Assembly (NCBI GenBank): GCA_018350325.1
Contig: JAEVLN010000012.1
Span: 1,075,991 to 1,139,990 of the forward strand
Direction: 5' to 3'
From: Globodera rostochiensis
Taxonomy: Eukaryota > Nematoda > Chromadorea > Rhabditida > Heteroderidae
Length of the DNA: 64,000 nt
The notes under the pieces are model-generated. The model searched no databases, was not told the DNA's origin, and was given only the letters and a program-made list of their open reading frames with translations. The translations under genes and the position numbers were made by a program. Position 1 is the first letter of the stretch; each line of letters opens with the position of its first letter. Shown here one piece after another: positions 46,913-60,520 of the stretch.

Positions 46913-47235
46913 GCCCGGGACTCGGCAGTCGAGACCGAGAATTGACCCCGAGGGGTCGATACCCAACACCGAGGCTGACCCCGAGACTCGAGTCAAGACC
47001 GAGAATTGACCCCGAGGGGTCGAGACCCAACACCGAGGCTGACCCTGAGACTCGAGTCGAGTCGAGACCAAGACTTGACCCCGAGGGGTCGAGACCCAAC
47101 ACCGAGGCTGATCCCGAGACTCGAGTCGAGACCGAGAATTGACCCCGAGAGGTCGAGACCCAACACCGAGGCTGATCCCGAGACTCGGGTCGAGACCAAG
47201 ACTTAACCCTGAGGGGTCAAAACCCGAGACTCGAG
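46913..47235. repeat. About 62-bp tandem repeat rich in GACTCGAGTCGAGACC
   Basis: Units of GACCCCGAGGGGTCGAGACC, CAACACCGAGGCTGA and GAGACTCGAGTC repeat about five times. Both CCCCGAGGGG and ACTCGAGT are palindromic. Frames stay open because stops are absent, not because of coding. Confidence 0.9.
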
Positions 47236-47679
47236 CATCATTAGGGCGGAATACTCTATAAAATAGACAAAAGCCATTGAAAGTAAATTCATTCTTGACT
47301 TTGGGGGAGAAAAGCGTTTTTGCAGTTTTATTATAAACCATAAAATTCGCGGGCATTTTCTCTCAAATATTTCAATTTTAAACTTTTCGAAAATGAATTT
47401 GTCACCAAAAAGAAAGCATTCTTTAAACCCCCAAAATGTGAAAAAAACAAAAATAACAATGCGCGCGCGCAACGCACAGCAAATAGGTAAATGTGGGTTA
47501 AAAGGTTGTGCAAGAGAAGTGCTGCTCCTCCTCGACGTCGTCGTCGTTTGCCCTCCCGGCGCTTTTTCGCGGTCCGTTCGATGGAATGGGCGGGGGGGGG
47601 GGAGGGGGGGGGATATTAGCTGTTAGCGCCGGGGGGATCCATTCCATCTTTTCTCCGATGGCGGCGGGCGGTGGGGGGG

Positions 47680-47790
47680 GGAAGGGAATGATCAGTCCGA
47701 TCAGTTCAGTACCCAGCGGATGCATGGAGCGGGGGGGGGAGGGAATGATCAGTCCGATCAGTTCAGTACCCAGCGGATACATGGAGCAAA
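47680..47790. repeat. Two-copy repeat of TGATCAGTCCGATCAGTTCA
   Basis: A block of about 50 bp, from GGGAATGATCAGTCCGATC to GGAT(G/A)CATGGAGC, is duplicated in tandem with one visible difference in its core. Confidence 0.9.
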
Positions 47791-50700
47791 TTTGAACAAA
47801 TTGACTCATAAAACATTGTAGAAATTTAAAAAATGGAGAAAATTGTAAAAATAAACAAAATTCAACAAAAAAGCCAACTAAAATTGAGAGATGCTTTATT
47901 TAGTATAAAATTTTAAAGGATTTTCTCAGGCCCCAAACATACCTAATTATTTAGTCCATCATTTGGCATTTTTTTATTGGGTTGATCCATATTTTGGGGC
48001 TTTTTAGAATTAAGTTAACATTTCACTTTTTTAGTCAATATAAATTTGGGCTCTATTAATTACCAATTCCTACTCATTATCAACTAATTACTAATCTCTA
48101 CTAATTACCAATGCACAACGGCAGCCGGAATAACAAACTGATCGCTGGGACTGATCAGTCCGCGACCGCCGCTTCCCGCCCCGATCAGCGCAGAGGAGCC
48201 ACCGCCCAAAACATAAGTCGAGAGTATAAAGAAGCCCCCCCCCCTCTCTAAACGCTTCGCTTTCATCGACGGGGCGCAGTTGCTTTTGGGGCTGAAGCGG
48301 CGGCGGTGGGGTGGGAGGCCTCTCCCCCCGAGGGGTTATAAATATATATTTTTGTGTGTGCGATCGGATTTTCGGGAGGTAAAAAAAGTAAGTTTTGTGT
48401 GTGTTGTTTTGTGCTACCACCGCTCCCTCGGGGGACGGACGGACGGACATCGCGGCGAAATGAAAGAGTTTTTGCGGGCATTTTTGTGTGAAAATAGCAA
48501 ATGTGTGTATGGTTTTGGTGTATAAAGTCGTCGTCGCCTCGGGGGTAACCCATAAATTGTAAATTTATTATATGCAATAAATAATAGAGCAGGAAGAACG
48601 CATTTTTAGGGTACCGGACCCAGACACATTTTGATCATTTTTGGCTTTTTCTAGAGGAATATAAAATTTTTTGGTTCGATCAATCGCCAGAAATCTTTGG
48701 AAATCAACCGGACATAATTAGAGGATATTTTTGAAAGAGCCATCTTTTGGCTTTTATATGAAAAAATTTGTAAACAAATAAATGCTTAATTTATACGTAA
48801 ATTAATGCAAATATTTTCCTATAAAATCGATGAAAAACGGTCGCGCAGTGACTAAAATTGTTGGCATAACATTCTTTCAGAGCAGAGGGCGTCCACTGGG
48901 AGCTCAGAAGGCCCCTCTTTTAGTGGCAAAATGCCATTATTTTGGCACAATTATGCCACATTTTTGAACTTTGTAAAATTTGTTATTTATTTTTTGAGCC
49001 ACAAATAATGTTTAAATTTTGTTTTTTTGTGCCATAAAAATGTGCCACTTTAGTGAAGATGCTCTGAACTCGCTGGATGTGCACAACGACAAATAGACAA
49101 GCAAAATAAAAATAAAACTTCAAAAAGTTAATAAAAATATAAAATTTGGGGAATATTCTCTTAAAAAAGTGGTGAAAAATTCAATTTAAATTAATTTTTT
49201 TTAAAAATTCCGGAAGGATTGGATGGCCCCTGAGGCGATGGAAGAATTTTGGGAGCAAAAAGCGGGGCGGCCAATTTGCCAAATTGACCAGCAGCAGCAG
49301 CCCATTTTTCATTCTTCAACAGCGCCCCCCCCCCCCCAACAGATGCGAAGAGAGCCAACGACCGAATTTCTTTTCCCACAAAAAAACCCTCCGGGGGAGG
49401 AAAGTTTTTTATTTTTTGAAAAAAAAACGCCCACAAAGTGCGTGCTTTTTATTAAACACATTAAAAATTATGTAAAATTAAATTTGCAATAATATTTTTG
49501 CCTTAAGAAAAGGCCATAAGAAAAAGGGCAAAATTTGAGACAAAATAAAAATGAATAATAATAATTTTGTGGGCCAAACAGCGGCGTCGAGAAGCGATTA
49601 ATCACTCCAAATTTATTGTTGGGGGCGGGGGGGCAGTGTCAGTAAATAAATTAAATTTGCAAATTTATATTTTATTATTTAATTTCGAAACAAAAAATAT
49701 GAAAAATTTTGAAAATGAAAGAAATTGATGCGCCTCCAAAACTCGGCGGTTGTCTTCAAACAAAAGATGTTCTTCCCATGGACCGATCAACCGAACAATC
49801 GATCGATCGATCGCGAGGCAAAAAAATAAACAAAATTTGAGAGAGAAAGAAAGCAAAATGATGATCAGCAGGAGAAAAATGTTTGGCCGCCTTGGCCCGG
49901 TTAATCAACAAAAAAAATTGTGTGTTTTTAGAACTGATTTGGTCCTGATCAGAGCCGACCGCTTCTTTCAAAATGACACTGTGCAATCAGATCAGATCCG
50001 ATCAGATCACTTTTTGTGTGAAAGCGGAACAAACCGGTGTGCCACCAATTTGATCAATTTTTCCGGCAGTGCGATCAAATTTTGGTGATCATACTCCCCA
50101 TGCACATGCCCCACACAGATCGATCGCTGTCGCTGTCGATTGGTATAATGACAAAATAACAAAAATTTGTCGGGAGAAGAAATGATTTGTGGCGAGGGCG
50201 GGGCATTTCATTTGATGGTTAATTTGGGGACAAATTTATTTGATCGGTCCGGTCAATTTCAGTGAGTGTGTGATTCTGAGTAAAATGATCGGAAGGGGTG
50301 AGAGGAGAAGGAATCATCACACTCCGATCAAATCAACGTGAAAGTGAGTGAATGGATCGGAAACATTATCATCCCCCGAGGCGACGACGACGAATGAGTG
50401 GAATTTGCTGCTTTGGTGCTGCGGGCGTCCCCCAAGGACAAAGTGCCGCCGCCCGGTGGCAGTTGTCCTCCGCCGTCCCCCCCCCCCCGAGGCGCCGCTT
50501 GAGCCAACGGGCGGAGAAGAAGCGACTGCTGCCAGAAATGAATGAGCGCCGGGGGGGGGGGGGTCCACAAAAAGCACAATAAATTTAAGGGGGATGGGGG
50601 CCACCTGTTTTCTTCGGCAGATGCGAGGCCGTGTGAGCATTTCCGAGACAGCCCATGAGCCGCAAAAAAAAGTGGTTAACTCGGGGCGGGCCTTTTTGTT

Positions 50701-53700
50701 TATAAGGGGAGGGGCATTTTTCAAAAAAATTTTAAATGATTTTTCCATAAAACTTTTTGGCACATTTTGGTGGTGCGTCTGTCGGTGAATTGTCCAGTTT
50801 TATAGTCGACAAAATGTCCAGTCGGCAAATTGTCAAGGAGACCCAATCGATTGAAACAACAAAAAAACAAATTAAAAATATGCAAAACAAAAAATTATTT
50901 TTGAGAGTGAAAAAAATATTAGAGTTTTGTTCAACCACAAATTGTATTGTGTCCATGTCGCGTCCCCACAATTGCGGTAATTACACAAAAATAACCGCCC
51001 AAACATTTGCATTCATTGCCCAATTGTCGGCGACGTCCATTATGACGCCCTCGGCGATGCTCTGGGATGGACGGACGGAGGAGGACCAACGCGGAGGAGG
51101 ACCAACGCGGAGGAGGACGACGACGACAGCACCCCCCCCCCCCAAATGATTTGGATGAGAGAATCCGAAGGGATTTCTTTAACGAGAATTGTTGGGCATT
51201 GCTAAAATCAGGCGGGGTCGGGCCAAAGGCATTGCCAAAAGCGGTCAGGAGATCGGGATTGCCAAAATCGGGCGGGGGTCGGGATTGCCAAAGGCTTGCC
51301 AAAAGTGGTCGAGGGTCGTCGTAGCTGTTGATCCCGACGACTCGCAGGATTGAGTGTCGCCGCGCGGGGCGTTGAATCAGTCGGGGCTCAGGATTTTACC
51401 CTGAAAATGATTCCCAAATTTATGTCCACACAACGCGCGGTCAATTACAACCCCGGGGGCGGGGGGGGGGGGTGTGGGAATGAATTGAATGTGTACAGAA
51501 AACAGATCGGTTGGATCGGTTTCCGCCACTCCTTTCCCCCCCCCCGCCCCCCTCCCGACCAAATCGAATAAATATAAATCGGACGAAGAAAGTTGACGGC
51601 GAGAGAGGGGGAAAGAAAGGGTGGGAAGGGGGGGGGGGGAGGGAGTGGCGGTGACAATCGAGCAACTGAGTCCCCGCCGCCAACCGCGCATCCCAACAAT
51701 TTTGACCATAACCGCTAGCGATGCTTAAAAGCCTTGGCTTTTTTACGGTATCATTCATTCATTCTCGTAGCCTCGGGGGGAGGGGGGGATTTTGAAGCTT
51801 CGTGCGCATCACTAATAACAAGCCGAAGTTTGGGGGATTACCAACAAATTTGTCGGCATTTCGGCACCAAAATTTTTGAGATGCCAAAAATTGTGTCCGT
51901 TCCGCGTTTAGCGCCGCTCGCTGTTTGTTGGTGGTCCGTGCCGTCACCGCCGCCGCCGAAGGTTGCGCATTTGGGGGGGGGGGTGGCCTTGACGGGGACG
52001 GGGGGCGGGGGCGGGGAAAGAATTGCGGGAAGAAAACGGACGACTGAAAAGAGGCCGAAGAATGGATGATTTGAGAGTGAAAATAAATTGCCGCGGGGGA
52101 AGAAAGGCATTGAAAGTAAAGCCCGGACACTTGCGGACCGATCAATAATTTGATCGAGAGTCTCGGATCGGCTCTGATTGGAAGGAATTGAAAAGAAATG
52201 AAATATATTTTAAAATTTAAACGTCAAAATAAATTTAAACACAATCTAAACACTCCCTTATTTAGTCAAATTAAAAAAATTAATATAATAAATTTTTACT
52301 CTCTTAATATCATTTAAATTACAAATTTAAAATATTTAAATTCAAAATTTCATTTTGAACAAAACGGGACAACAAAAAGGGTGGACGAAATGTCTAATTT
52401 GAATAGGAAATATGTATGACGAAATGAAATGGACAAATTGCGTTCGTTGCTTGCTGATCTGCAAGGCGAGCGGGCGTGAGGGAATGTGCCGGAATTTTGA
52501 TCGGATCGCGCGCGGATGGATGGCGCCCGTCGATCGCCCAATCGCTTCCGGCTGATTGGAACAGTTTGTGCATGGAATGTGCCGCTGCTTCTGAACAATC
52601 GCACGCCGCCCACCCATTCAAAACCTAAACTAATTTCTCTAATTCAATTAAAATCGGCAATTTAAGCGAAAAAATGTTGAAAATTCAATTAAAAATGCCT
52701 CGAAAAATTTACAAAAATTGCTCCCAGCGTGACACGCAAAGCAAAAGTTTGGCGTATAAATGACCTCATTTTTATCATATTCATTCTATATTTGCTTTGA
52801 TTGATGATAATTAAATCAATCAATCTCAATTTCGTTCACACAGACTTTTATTTTCTTAATTTTCATAAATTTCAACCACTTCAAAATTGCAGCACAAAAT
52901 TTTTGCGGATCCATACTCGGCTTGACGAGAGGAATCAATTGGGCTAAACAAAAAGCCAATAATTAAATATTTCCATTAAGATTATTTTTAACTTTTGAAT
53001 TCCCCTCCCCCCATCACCGCAATTGCTACACCTTTTTCGCATCCTCCAATGACTTCTGGTCATCATCAGCAGACACAATGGCTGCGACGAGTGTTCCAAA
53101 AGTTAGCGACCCAACAAAATGGGTGGCGGCATCCTTATGAAGATTTGCCTGTTCCGACACGGCCCTTCTCACCTCCCGCCGATCGTCAATTCTCAGCGAA
53201 ATTATCTGCCAAAGTGAATTTGTGTGTAATTTGCAAATTTAAGCGTTAATTTTACCTCTTTTTGCACCATTTTAATGATGCCAAAACAAATTGGTCTGTC
53301 CTTTGCGTTGATTTGCGGCCACCAAAAATTGCCCCAGCGGACTAAAATTGTCCGGAATCGCCAGCCCACTGATCAGACTCAACTAAAAGTGGCGCAGTTT
53401 AAGACCGAATGAACAAACGTTTCCCCCCCCCCATTTCTTGCCTTTGTCTGCTGCTGCTGTTAGGTCCTCGCCGTCGGCGGTACTGGTTGATGAGCTCGCC
53501 ATCGACAAAATTATGTCAAATATATATCTTAAGAGCCATCAATTTTGATAAGTCACGACAAAAGTTTTGAAATTTTAGAGTAAAATAATTGTTTTTAATT
53601 TATTTATCGTCGTTAATAACAGACTATCTTTAAGTTGTAATTCCTAATTAAATTTGTTAAATATATTTGATGCATTGAACGTCAAATACAAAGTTTACAT

Positions 53701-54010
53701 ATGTTCTTGAACAAAAGAACTCTATAATTCAAGAAAAAAAATTAGGGGGGTGACCGACCAACCCATAGAAAATTTGATCCATGCCCTCACAAATCAGAGG
53801 TTTTTTCTAAAATCTAAAATGACCCCCCCCCCCCTCATTTTCGGTGTATTTTGGCGTCTTCTGTCTGCTGATCACATGCTAGTGTAATTAATTACCTTAT
53901 TTGATCAGAGTAGATCAAAAGGTATGCCCTGCATGAATTTTTTTTTTTGATTTTTAAGAATTCTCTAAAAGCGCAACAAAAAACTGATGCATGACATACT
54001 CCCCGAGTGT

Positions 54011-54396
54011 GGGTCGTTTGGGCCCCGCCGTTTGGGCCCCGCCGTTTGGGCCCCAGGGACATTTGAAGTGCCATAACTTTTCTTGGAACTATCCAAACGA
54101 AACAAATTGGGTACCAATCGAAAGCTCTTTATGTTTAGAAGCTATTATCTAGCAGGGACTAAACGATCATTTAAATCTTTAAAAAGTTATGGTTTAAAAA
54201 GAGCGAAAACCTATGTTTCGTGGTAATTTTCGATTATAACTTTTTTGAAAAGGATTTAATTACCTTGTTGATTTGAATATAAAATCTATCCAACAAAAGC
54301 TTTCGATTGATACCAAATTTGTTTCGTTTGGATAGGTGCAAGAAGAGTTATGGCCCTTCAAAGATCCCTGGGGCCCAAACGGCGGGGCCCAAACGT
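54011..54396. repeat. Long fold-back element (GGGCCCAAACGGCGGGGCCC ends)
   Basis: The left arm (GGGTCGTTTGGGCCCCGCCG, then AGTGCCATAACTTTTC, CCAAACGAAACAAATTGGG and TACCAATCGAAAGCTC) pairs with the right arm (AAAGCTTTCGATTGATACC, AAATTTGTTTCGTTTGG, AGAGTTATGGCCCTTCA, GGGGCCCAAACGGCGGGG). A small AT-rich centre separates them. Confidence 0.85.
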
Positions 54397-55468
54397 CCTG
54401 CTCCGTACTCCCCCCCCCCCAATTTGAGCAGCAGCTTTTTCATGAATATATTTACACACTTAACATGCAATTCGATCAACTTATGTACATAAAACTATCA
54501 ATTGTGTAATTTATTGGTCAAAAAACAATTAATTTTTGTGGTTAATGGAAAAGAAAGAAAGACTTTCTTCCGCCAGTTTTTGATGCTTATGTACACATAT
54601 ATATGCCCTTATTGGAGGAGTTCAATCGTCGGACGGCGGCCGGCAAAAAATGAACTGTGAGGGATGGATAAAATGAGAGAAGTCTCTGAGAGCGGTGAAT
54701 TTGTCTGCCGCGGTCAGACAAAAATCTCTCTCTCTCCCTCTCCCCTCTGGCATTCTTCCCCCCCCCCTCCCCCTCCCCTCCGGCATATTTCGTTTTTTTG
54801 TCGTCGTCGTCGTCCGACAAATTTGTGTTGGTGCCCAACCGCTAAAAGGACAAACAAAAGAGACATCAACCCACCAATCATCACAATCAGTCGATGATTA
54901 CCATCTTTTTCATTTTTTTATTTATGCTAAAAGTCTCAAATGCTTTTTTTGTAAAGCTAAAATTTTCCGAAATATGTACATATAAGACACACCCAAAACT
55001 AAATCGTCTGAAAATTGAAAATAAAGATCAAAAATTCGATCGAGAGTCTCGGACCGGTCCGGGCTATTTAGATTAGTTTTTGTTTTTGGCGATATTATAC
55101 ACGAAAAGCATGAACAAAGACGGCAAATTATGCAAATTGTTCGAAAATGCTAAACGATTTAATAATTTCTGAAATGTTATTTTTTAAAACACTCCCTAAT
55201 TTAATAGTCAAATAAAACAAATTAAAAATATTTTATCTTAATATTATTTAAAATTCGCGCAATCATTCAAAACCTAAACCAATTTCTCTAATCGAATTAA
55301 AATCGGCAATTTGGATGAAAATGTTGAAATTTTCAATTAAAAATGCCGTCAAACATTTATTGTTCTCTGCTCTCGGCGTGACACAATTGTTATTGAATAA
55401 TAAATTTCTTCATATCAAAAATTTTAAATTTTAAACAAAACGCTAAACAATTTATTCCTTTGAATACG

Positions 55469-55790
55469 GTACACCTCGATTGGGCGCCGAGAAGTTTTCG
55501 TTAAAACTTTGGTTCAAAGTCAACCAAACCAAACATTCTTGGTATCATTCGAAAGCGTGTAATAAGTAGAAGCTTACAAAGGCAAAAGCTAAGCGATTCG
55601 ACTTAAACAAAGAAAGTTATGACGTCGTCATCACGACAAAAATGGCAATTTTCACAGGTTTTAAACCATATAATATTTTTGTGAAAAGACGAATCGGTTA
55701 GCTCTAGCTTGATCAAAAGTCTCAGAATACCAATCTTGTTTGGTTTGCTTCGGGCGCCGAATCGTGCCGGCGTCCAATCGTGGTGCTCCG
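55469..55790. repeat. Second fold-back element, probably related to 54011
   Basis: The left arm (CGATTGGGCGCCGAGAAG, AACCAAACCAAACATTCTTG, GTATCATTCGAAAGC) pairs imperfectly with the right arm (AATACCAATCTTGTTTGG, TTTGCTTCGGGCGCCGAATC). Like the 54011 element it has a TTGTTT(C/G)G core and ends near TGCTCCGT. Confidence 0.65.
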
Positions 55791-57072
55791 TTTGAATATA
55801 TAATTAATTTTAATTAATAATTCTGTGTGTAAGTTGAAATCTTTTTTTGTTTTTCGCCTTCAAAAGTTTTTTGTTTCTTTCCAATTGTTATATGGCCCAA
55901 AATTTCGTTCATTCTTTTGCATAATTTTGACAAAATATATTATGTAAGGAGAGGGCACACTGGTAGGCTTCTTCTTTTTTAAGATTTTGTGGTCAACAAA
56001 AGTAAGGCTTTTTTAAAATTAAAGTTTCAAATCAAATTCTTTAAGTTGCCACACAAAATAAAAACCGGCACTTTGATCAGTGTACAAAATTCGTAAACCG
56101 GATTTTTTTGAATTGACAAAATTTTGATGCCAAATTATTGGCATTTGTGTGCCGTTTTTTCCGCCGCATTCTCCAATCAGAATGGCACAATTTGATCGCG
56201 TTACTCAACCATTTATTGTTCACTTCCCTTTTTTTGTTTTGTCTGTTTTAAATGTTTCGTCGTCCCAAAAATAAAAGGTCACATTTTCCCGGGAGATTCT
56301 CACCACAAAATTTGGGAATCGGAGAGCGTCTGTCTCCTCGTTAAACACACAAAATGAATTTGTTTGTGGTGCCCGTGACGAGAAGCCTTTAAACAGAACG
56401 TCCCCCGGGGGGGGGGGGAAGTCTCACGGAGATCGGACATTTTTCCGTGAGAAGAACGGACGGACGGACGAGCCCATCTCTTCCATTTCAAGCAGTTAAT
56501 GGCAACAATTTAAATGAATGTTGCCCTTTTTGCCGACGACCGTAATGTTTGTAACGGTGCCGAAAAATGGGGGCGGTGACTTTGGCATTTTGCCCTAAGG
56601 CTTTTTGAAAAGGGGCGGGGCCGCTGGCTGCACTTAAAAGCGCTTGGGGCTCCTCAAATCCCACCAAAGCACAACTTCAACTTTCATGTGTGTGTGCTTT
56701 CGAGCATCGATCTCGAACCTTGACGGCCCCCCAGCAGAACCCAATTCTCGAGCAGCGATACCTAAATTGCCTATTTTTTATGGCAAAATGCCATAATTTT
56801 GGAAACATTTTTTGATGAAAAAAAATAAAATTTCCCCAAAAATTTCTGTTCATTTTCAACGAGCCGTTGTCAAACTTTCTCGAAGGTGATCTGCTGGCCT
56901 CTCTGTGTTCTCGAGTCAATTCTCGCTTTCATTCTTGGGAGTTAATACCCCCCCCCCAATCGGTATTCTGCGATCAGCAATGCTTCATCCAAAATCTTCG
57001 GGCCCAATTTTTGATATGCAAAATCATCGTCACCAGGGCAATCTTTTTGTGCAAATTCAGACCGGGTGTTTT

Positions 57073-57312
57073 GCCTCTCGGGAATGATCTGATTCTTGGC
57101 GCCTCCGGGTCCAGATTCTCGGGGCAAATTTTTCCCGCTTTTAATTTCCTTTGTTCGCCCTTTGGCACCACCGCCGCCGCCGGCGACGGCATTCGCCTCT
57201 CGGGAATGATCTGATTCTTGGCGCCTCCGGGTCCAGATTCTTGGGGCAAATTTTTTCCAGCCTTTAACTTCCTTGTTTGCTCTTTGGCACCACCGCCGCC
57301 GCCGGCGACGGC
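57073..57312. repeat. Tandem duplication of a 118-bp unit
   Basis: The block from GCCTCTCGGGAATGATCTG to GCCGCCGGCGACGGCA occurs at 57073 and 57195 with a few differences. Confidence 0.9.
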
Positions 57313-57714
57313 AGCAGCAGAGGCGGAAGTGTGCCATCCATATTAATTCCACACAAAAGCGCTTCAATAAAATTGGGGGGGGGGGGCTGGGCCAATTGGG
57401 TGAGAGATGTTTTCTCCCCATTCTCTGGGAGAACAACGGGCTGAAAAGTGCCCCTCTTCCTTTGGCCCCCTCCTTCCCCTGGGGGGTAGGGGGACGTTTG
57501 ATGGGTAAAGCAATGAGTCGGAAAAATGCTTCATCTCCAATTCTCACTCCTCCCCCTCCCCCCCCCCCTCCCTCTTCAACATCCATTCACTTTCCCAAGA
57601 CAATCGATGGATGAGCGTGCTGCACCCTCCTCACAGAAAAATGAGGTTGGATTAGCGGTGAGAACGTGGCGGGCGGGTGGTGTTCTGGCATTTCAAGGCT
57701 TCTGGAAGGGCTTC

Positions 57715-57910
57715 GACACCTTCTCGACGGGTTTCGGCACCCCTCCCGCCCCCCTCCCTCCTCCCCGACGGGCTTCGGCACCCCCCCCCCTCCCTCCTCC
57801 CCGAAGGGCTTCGGCACCCCCCCCCCCCCTCCCTCTCCGATGGGCTTCGTTGGCATCCCCTCCCCCACACAACGGCTTCCCCCCCCCTTCATTCGACGGG
57901 CTTCGGCACC
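57715..57910. repeat. CGACGGGCTTCGGCACCCC repeats
   Basis: The word (G/A)CGGGCTTCGGCACC(C/G)C and variants recur five or six times between C-runs. This is an irregular minisatellite. Confidence 0.8.
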
Positions 57911-60320
57911 GGCCCCCCGCCCCCACACGGCGGTATCACTGCAAAATTAAAATTCCCCTCAAAATTTGAAAAATGGGGGGGGGGGGGGAAGCGAATGCCC
58001 CCCCATTCATTTTGTGTGGGGCGGACCCTCAACATAACCGCCCGCTCATCCATCACATGGCCGGCCCATTCTCGTTTTTTGATCAATTCACGAAAGATTG
58101 TCTGTTTATTACATCTTCTTCTCCGTCCTTTTGTCCGATCATTCCGGGAAAATTGATCAATTTTATGGTCAAATTGTCTGAAAACAAATGTTTTGTCGCG
58201 ATCTTTTGTTGGTGCCAATTTGTCTTTGTTAAGTTGTGTTTTAAATGCTCAAATTGCCCAACATTGGCACCAAATTAATTTTAGTTTTCTTCCGTTGCTC
58301 AGTTGTCAGTTGCCATGACCTCTGTCCAATTGTCCAAATTTTGCCCTTTTGTTGCTCATTTGTCCATTTCTTTTTATGCCACTTCGTCACATCACCCATC
58401 ACATCATTTTGCATTCATTCGTTGACGACCACAACGACCACAAGAAACATTTGTTGGTGTGAAAAACAAAGGGCGGAAGTCTGTCGTCGTCCGCCGGAGG
58501 GGAAACGCCGGGGGGGGGGGGGGGGGGGGAGGAAGCTCCGAAAAAAAGGACAAAAATTTCCAGGTAAATTAGCAGCAAACAAACAAAAAAATGCAATTTT
58601 CCAGGCTGTTGGAATTTGTGTGCCGCCATTGGTGCCATTGGCATGGCAAGTGCCACAAATTTCATTTTGGCCGCCCAAAAAAAAACAATTTTTTTTTTGC
58701 GTTGTCCATCGCTCGCGACATTTTGGACAGCTGTGAACATAGGCACCTAATCAAAAAAATATTATATATAATTTTGAGAAAATTTGTTTGGACTGCTGCG
58801 GCCCCGGGGGGGGGGGCAAATTTTTTTTTTGGGAATTTTGGACGACAAATTAGCCCACCGACTTGAGGCCAACCCGCCGCGGGCCCGGGGACCCATTCAT
58901 CAGCAAACAAAAAGCATCTTCGTTTCTTTCGAGTCTCAGAATTGCTTTTTCCGGCCGGCGGCTTTTCTCCAAGTTTTTGTCTCGGGGCCCCGTAAGAATT
59001 TTTTATTTAAAATTTTTTTTGATTTGATTATGGAAATTGGCCGATCATTTCCCAAAGGTCCGTCCCCCTCCCCCCCCCCCCCATCCCCCCTCCCGGGCAT
59101 AAGAACAAAAACCTTTAAAAAGCAGCGCCGGAAGGAGCAAAGGCAGCAGAGTTGCGCCCTCCCCCCCCCCCCTCCCCTCCAGCGCTCCCCCTCCCGCTAT
59201 TCGTCGCGTCTTATGAGTCCAATTTTCGCCAAATTAAATTTTCGCCGCCACCGCCTGCCCCCCAATGGCCCCCCGGGGCCAGCGGCGGCGGCCTCTGCTC
59301 AACGACACAAGGCGCTAACCCGACGACATTATACCTCCCCCGCCTTATCATTGGCCTAGTCACCCCCCCCCCGGGCGCGTTGTTGTGCCGCCTCGTGCCC
59401 ACGCGCCGACTCATTTAACCGCTTAAGCCTAACTGAAACGTTCTTTCTGTCCTGCCCCCAGGGGATGATGATGCGGGTTGAGCGGTTGGAGAAGCAATGA
59501 AGATGCGGGGGAAGAGGACACGGGGGTGGGGGGGGGCAAAGGCTTTTTTGCGTGAGGAAGAAATGGGATACGGGGGAGAGGAGGGGGTGAATGGGTGGGT
59601 TGCCGCCGGGGGGGGGAGTCTCGAGGTCTCAGGGAAATGAGAAGGCCTATGCCATCCCTTCCAGGGCACCGGAGGAGGGGGGCACCCGTTTGCTTCCCCC
59701 CTCCCCCCCCCCCTCCCCCCGTCGAGTGCCTCCGAAAGCTGTCATTTTGAGGTGGTTTGGGCACACGAACGAACAACGACCGACGGTGATGGCCAATATT
59801 GTCTTGGCCCCCAACCCCCGGGGCGCTCGCAGGGAGGGACAGCGCGTTTCTTTCGTCCCATGCACGCATCTTTTTTTATTGCAGCAAAATTTCCTGACTT
59901 TTCTAGCGCCTAAACCCTTTGACACCGAACGGAGCCCCGGCGGCACACTCAAAGTGCCTGGAACTCGAATTTTTTTTTTTGAATTTTTTTGTTTGGCATT
60001 CCGACCCTTAAAATTCAAAATTTTGCGGTTTTGCCAAAAGCGCCCGAAACCCGATCTTTTGTGCCCTGCTTTTTGCTGCACACTTTCCACTTTGCCCCTT
60101 CCACCCCCACACCTGTCACTGTCATCATTTTCATCATCAAATGGCCACGTTTCTGTGTCAGCCGTCGCGTCACTCCTCCCCCACAAATAATCGTCTTCAT
60201 TTTCTTCCTCATCAAAGGTCCCCTCCGATCAGCATATGTTTTCTGACTGATCACTTCCGTGTGATCGCATGTCATCTTGTGAAGCATCATGCTGTGAACT
60301 GCTTGATCTGTCATTTAAAT

Positions 60321-60520
60321 TAGAGTTGGCCGGGATCGGGATTTTTGGTAAAAACCGGGGTCGGAATTGACCGGGATTGTGAAAGCCGGGATCGGGATCA
60401 GCATGTTGAACCGGGACCGGGAGCGGGATCGGGATTTCGCTTTTTCAAAAACCGGGATTGGGATTGACCGGGATCCTGAAAGCCGGGATCGGGATTCCAA
60501 ACCGATCCCGGCCAACTCTA
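60321..60520. mobile_element. TAGAGTTGGCC MITE with perfect 8-bp target duplication
   Basis: Terminal repeats TAGAGTTGGCCGGGATCGGG and CCGATCCCGGCCAACTCTA are inverted. Perfect octamers ATTTAAAT flank it (60313-60320 and 60521-60528). The interior is repeated CCGGGATCGGGAT with no coding capacity. It lies 182 bp upstream of the first GPCR start codon. Confidence 0.85.

Larger units (their letters stand above)
45540..60320. other. 14.8-kb stretch without a supported gene
   Basis: Holds purine arrays, GTCGAGACC tandem repeats, two fold-back elements, C/G homopolymers of 10-25 bases every few hundred bases, and AT-rich filler. Several ORFs of 60-150 codons exist but consist of poly-Pro/Gly/Ser or of runs open in three frames at once. 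ORFs at 50757-51149 and 52995-53249 are the least repetitive; neither has a recognisable domain or partner exons. The right end may carry the GPCR promoter. Confidence 0.55.

Noticed and set aside
46913..47235. Long minus ORF of 226 codons covering this array (46676-47356)
   Set aside because: Its regular LGLDPSG-type repeats come from the 62-bp tandem DNA repeat, and the adjacent plus frames are open as well.
52995..53249. 84-codon ORF with mixed composition
   Set aside because: The sequence is not low-complexity, but no partner exon, conserved motif or splice context supports it. Left as unproven.
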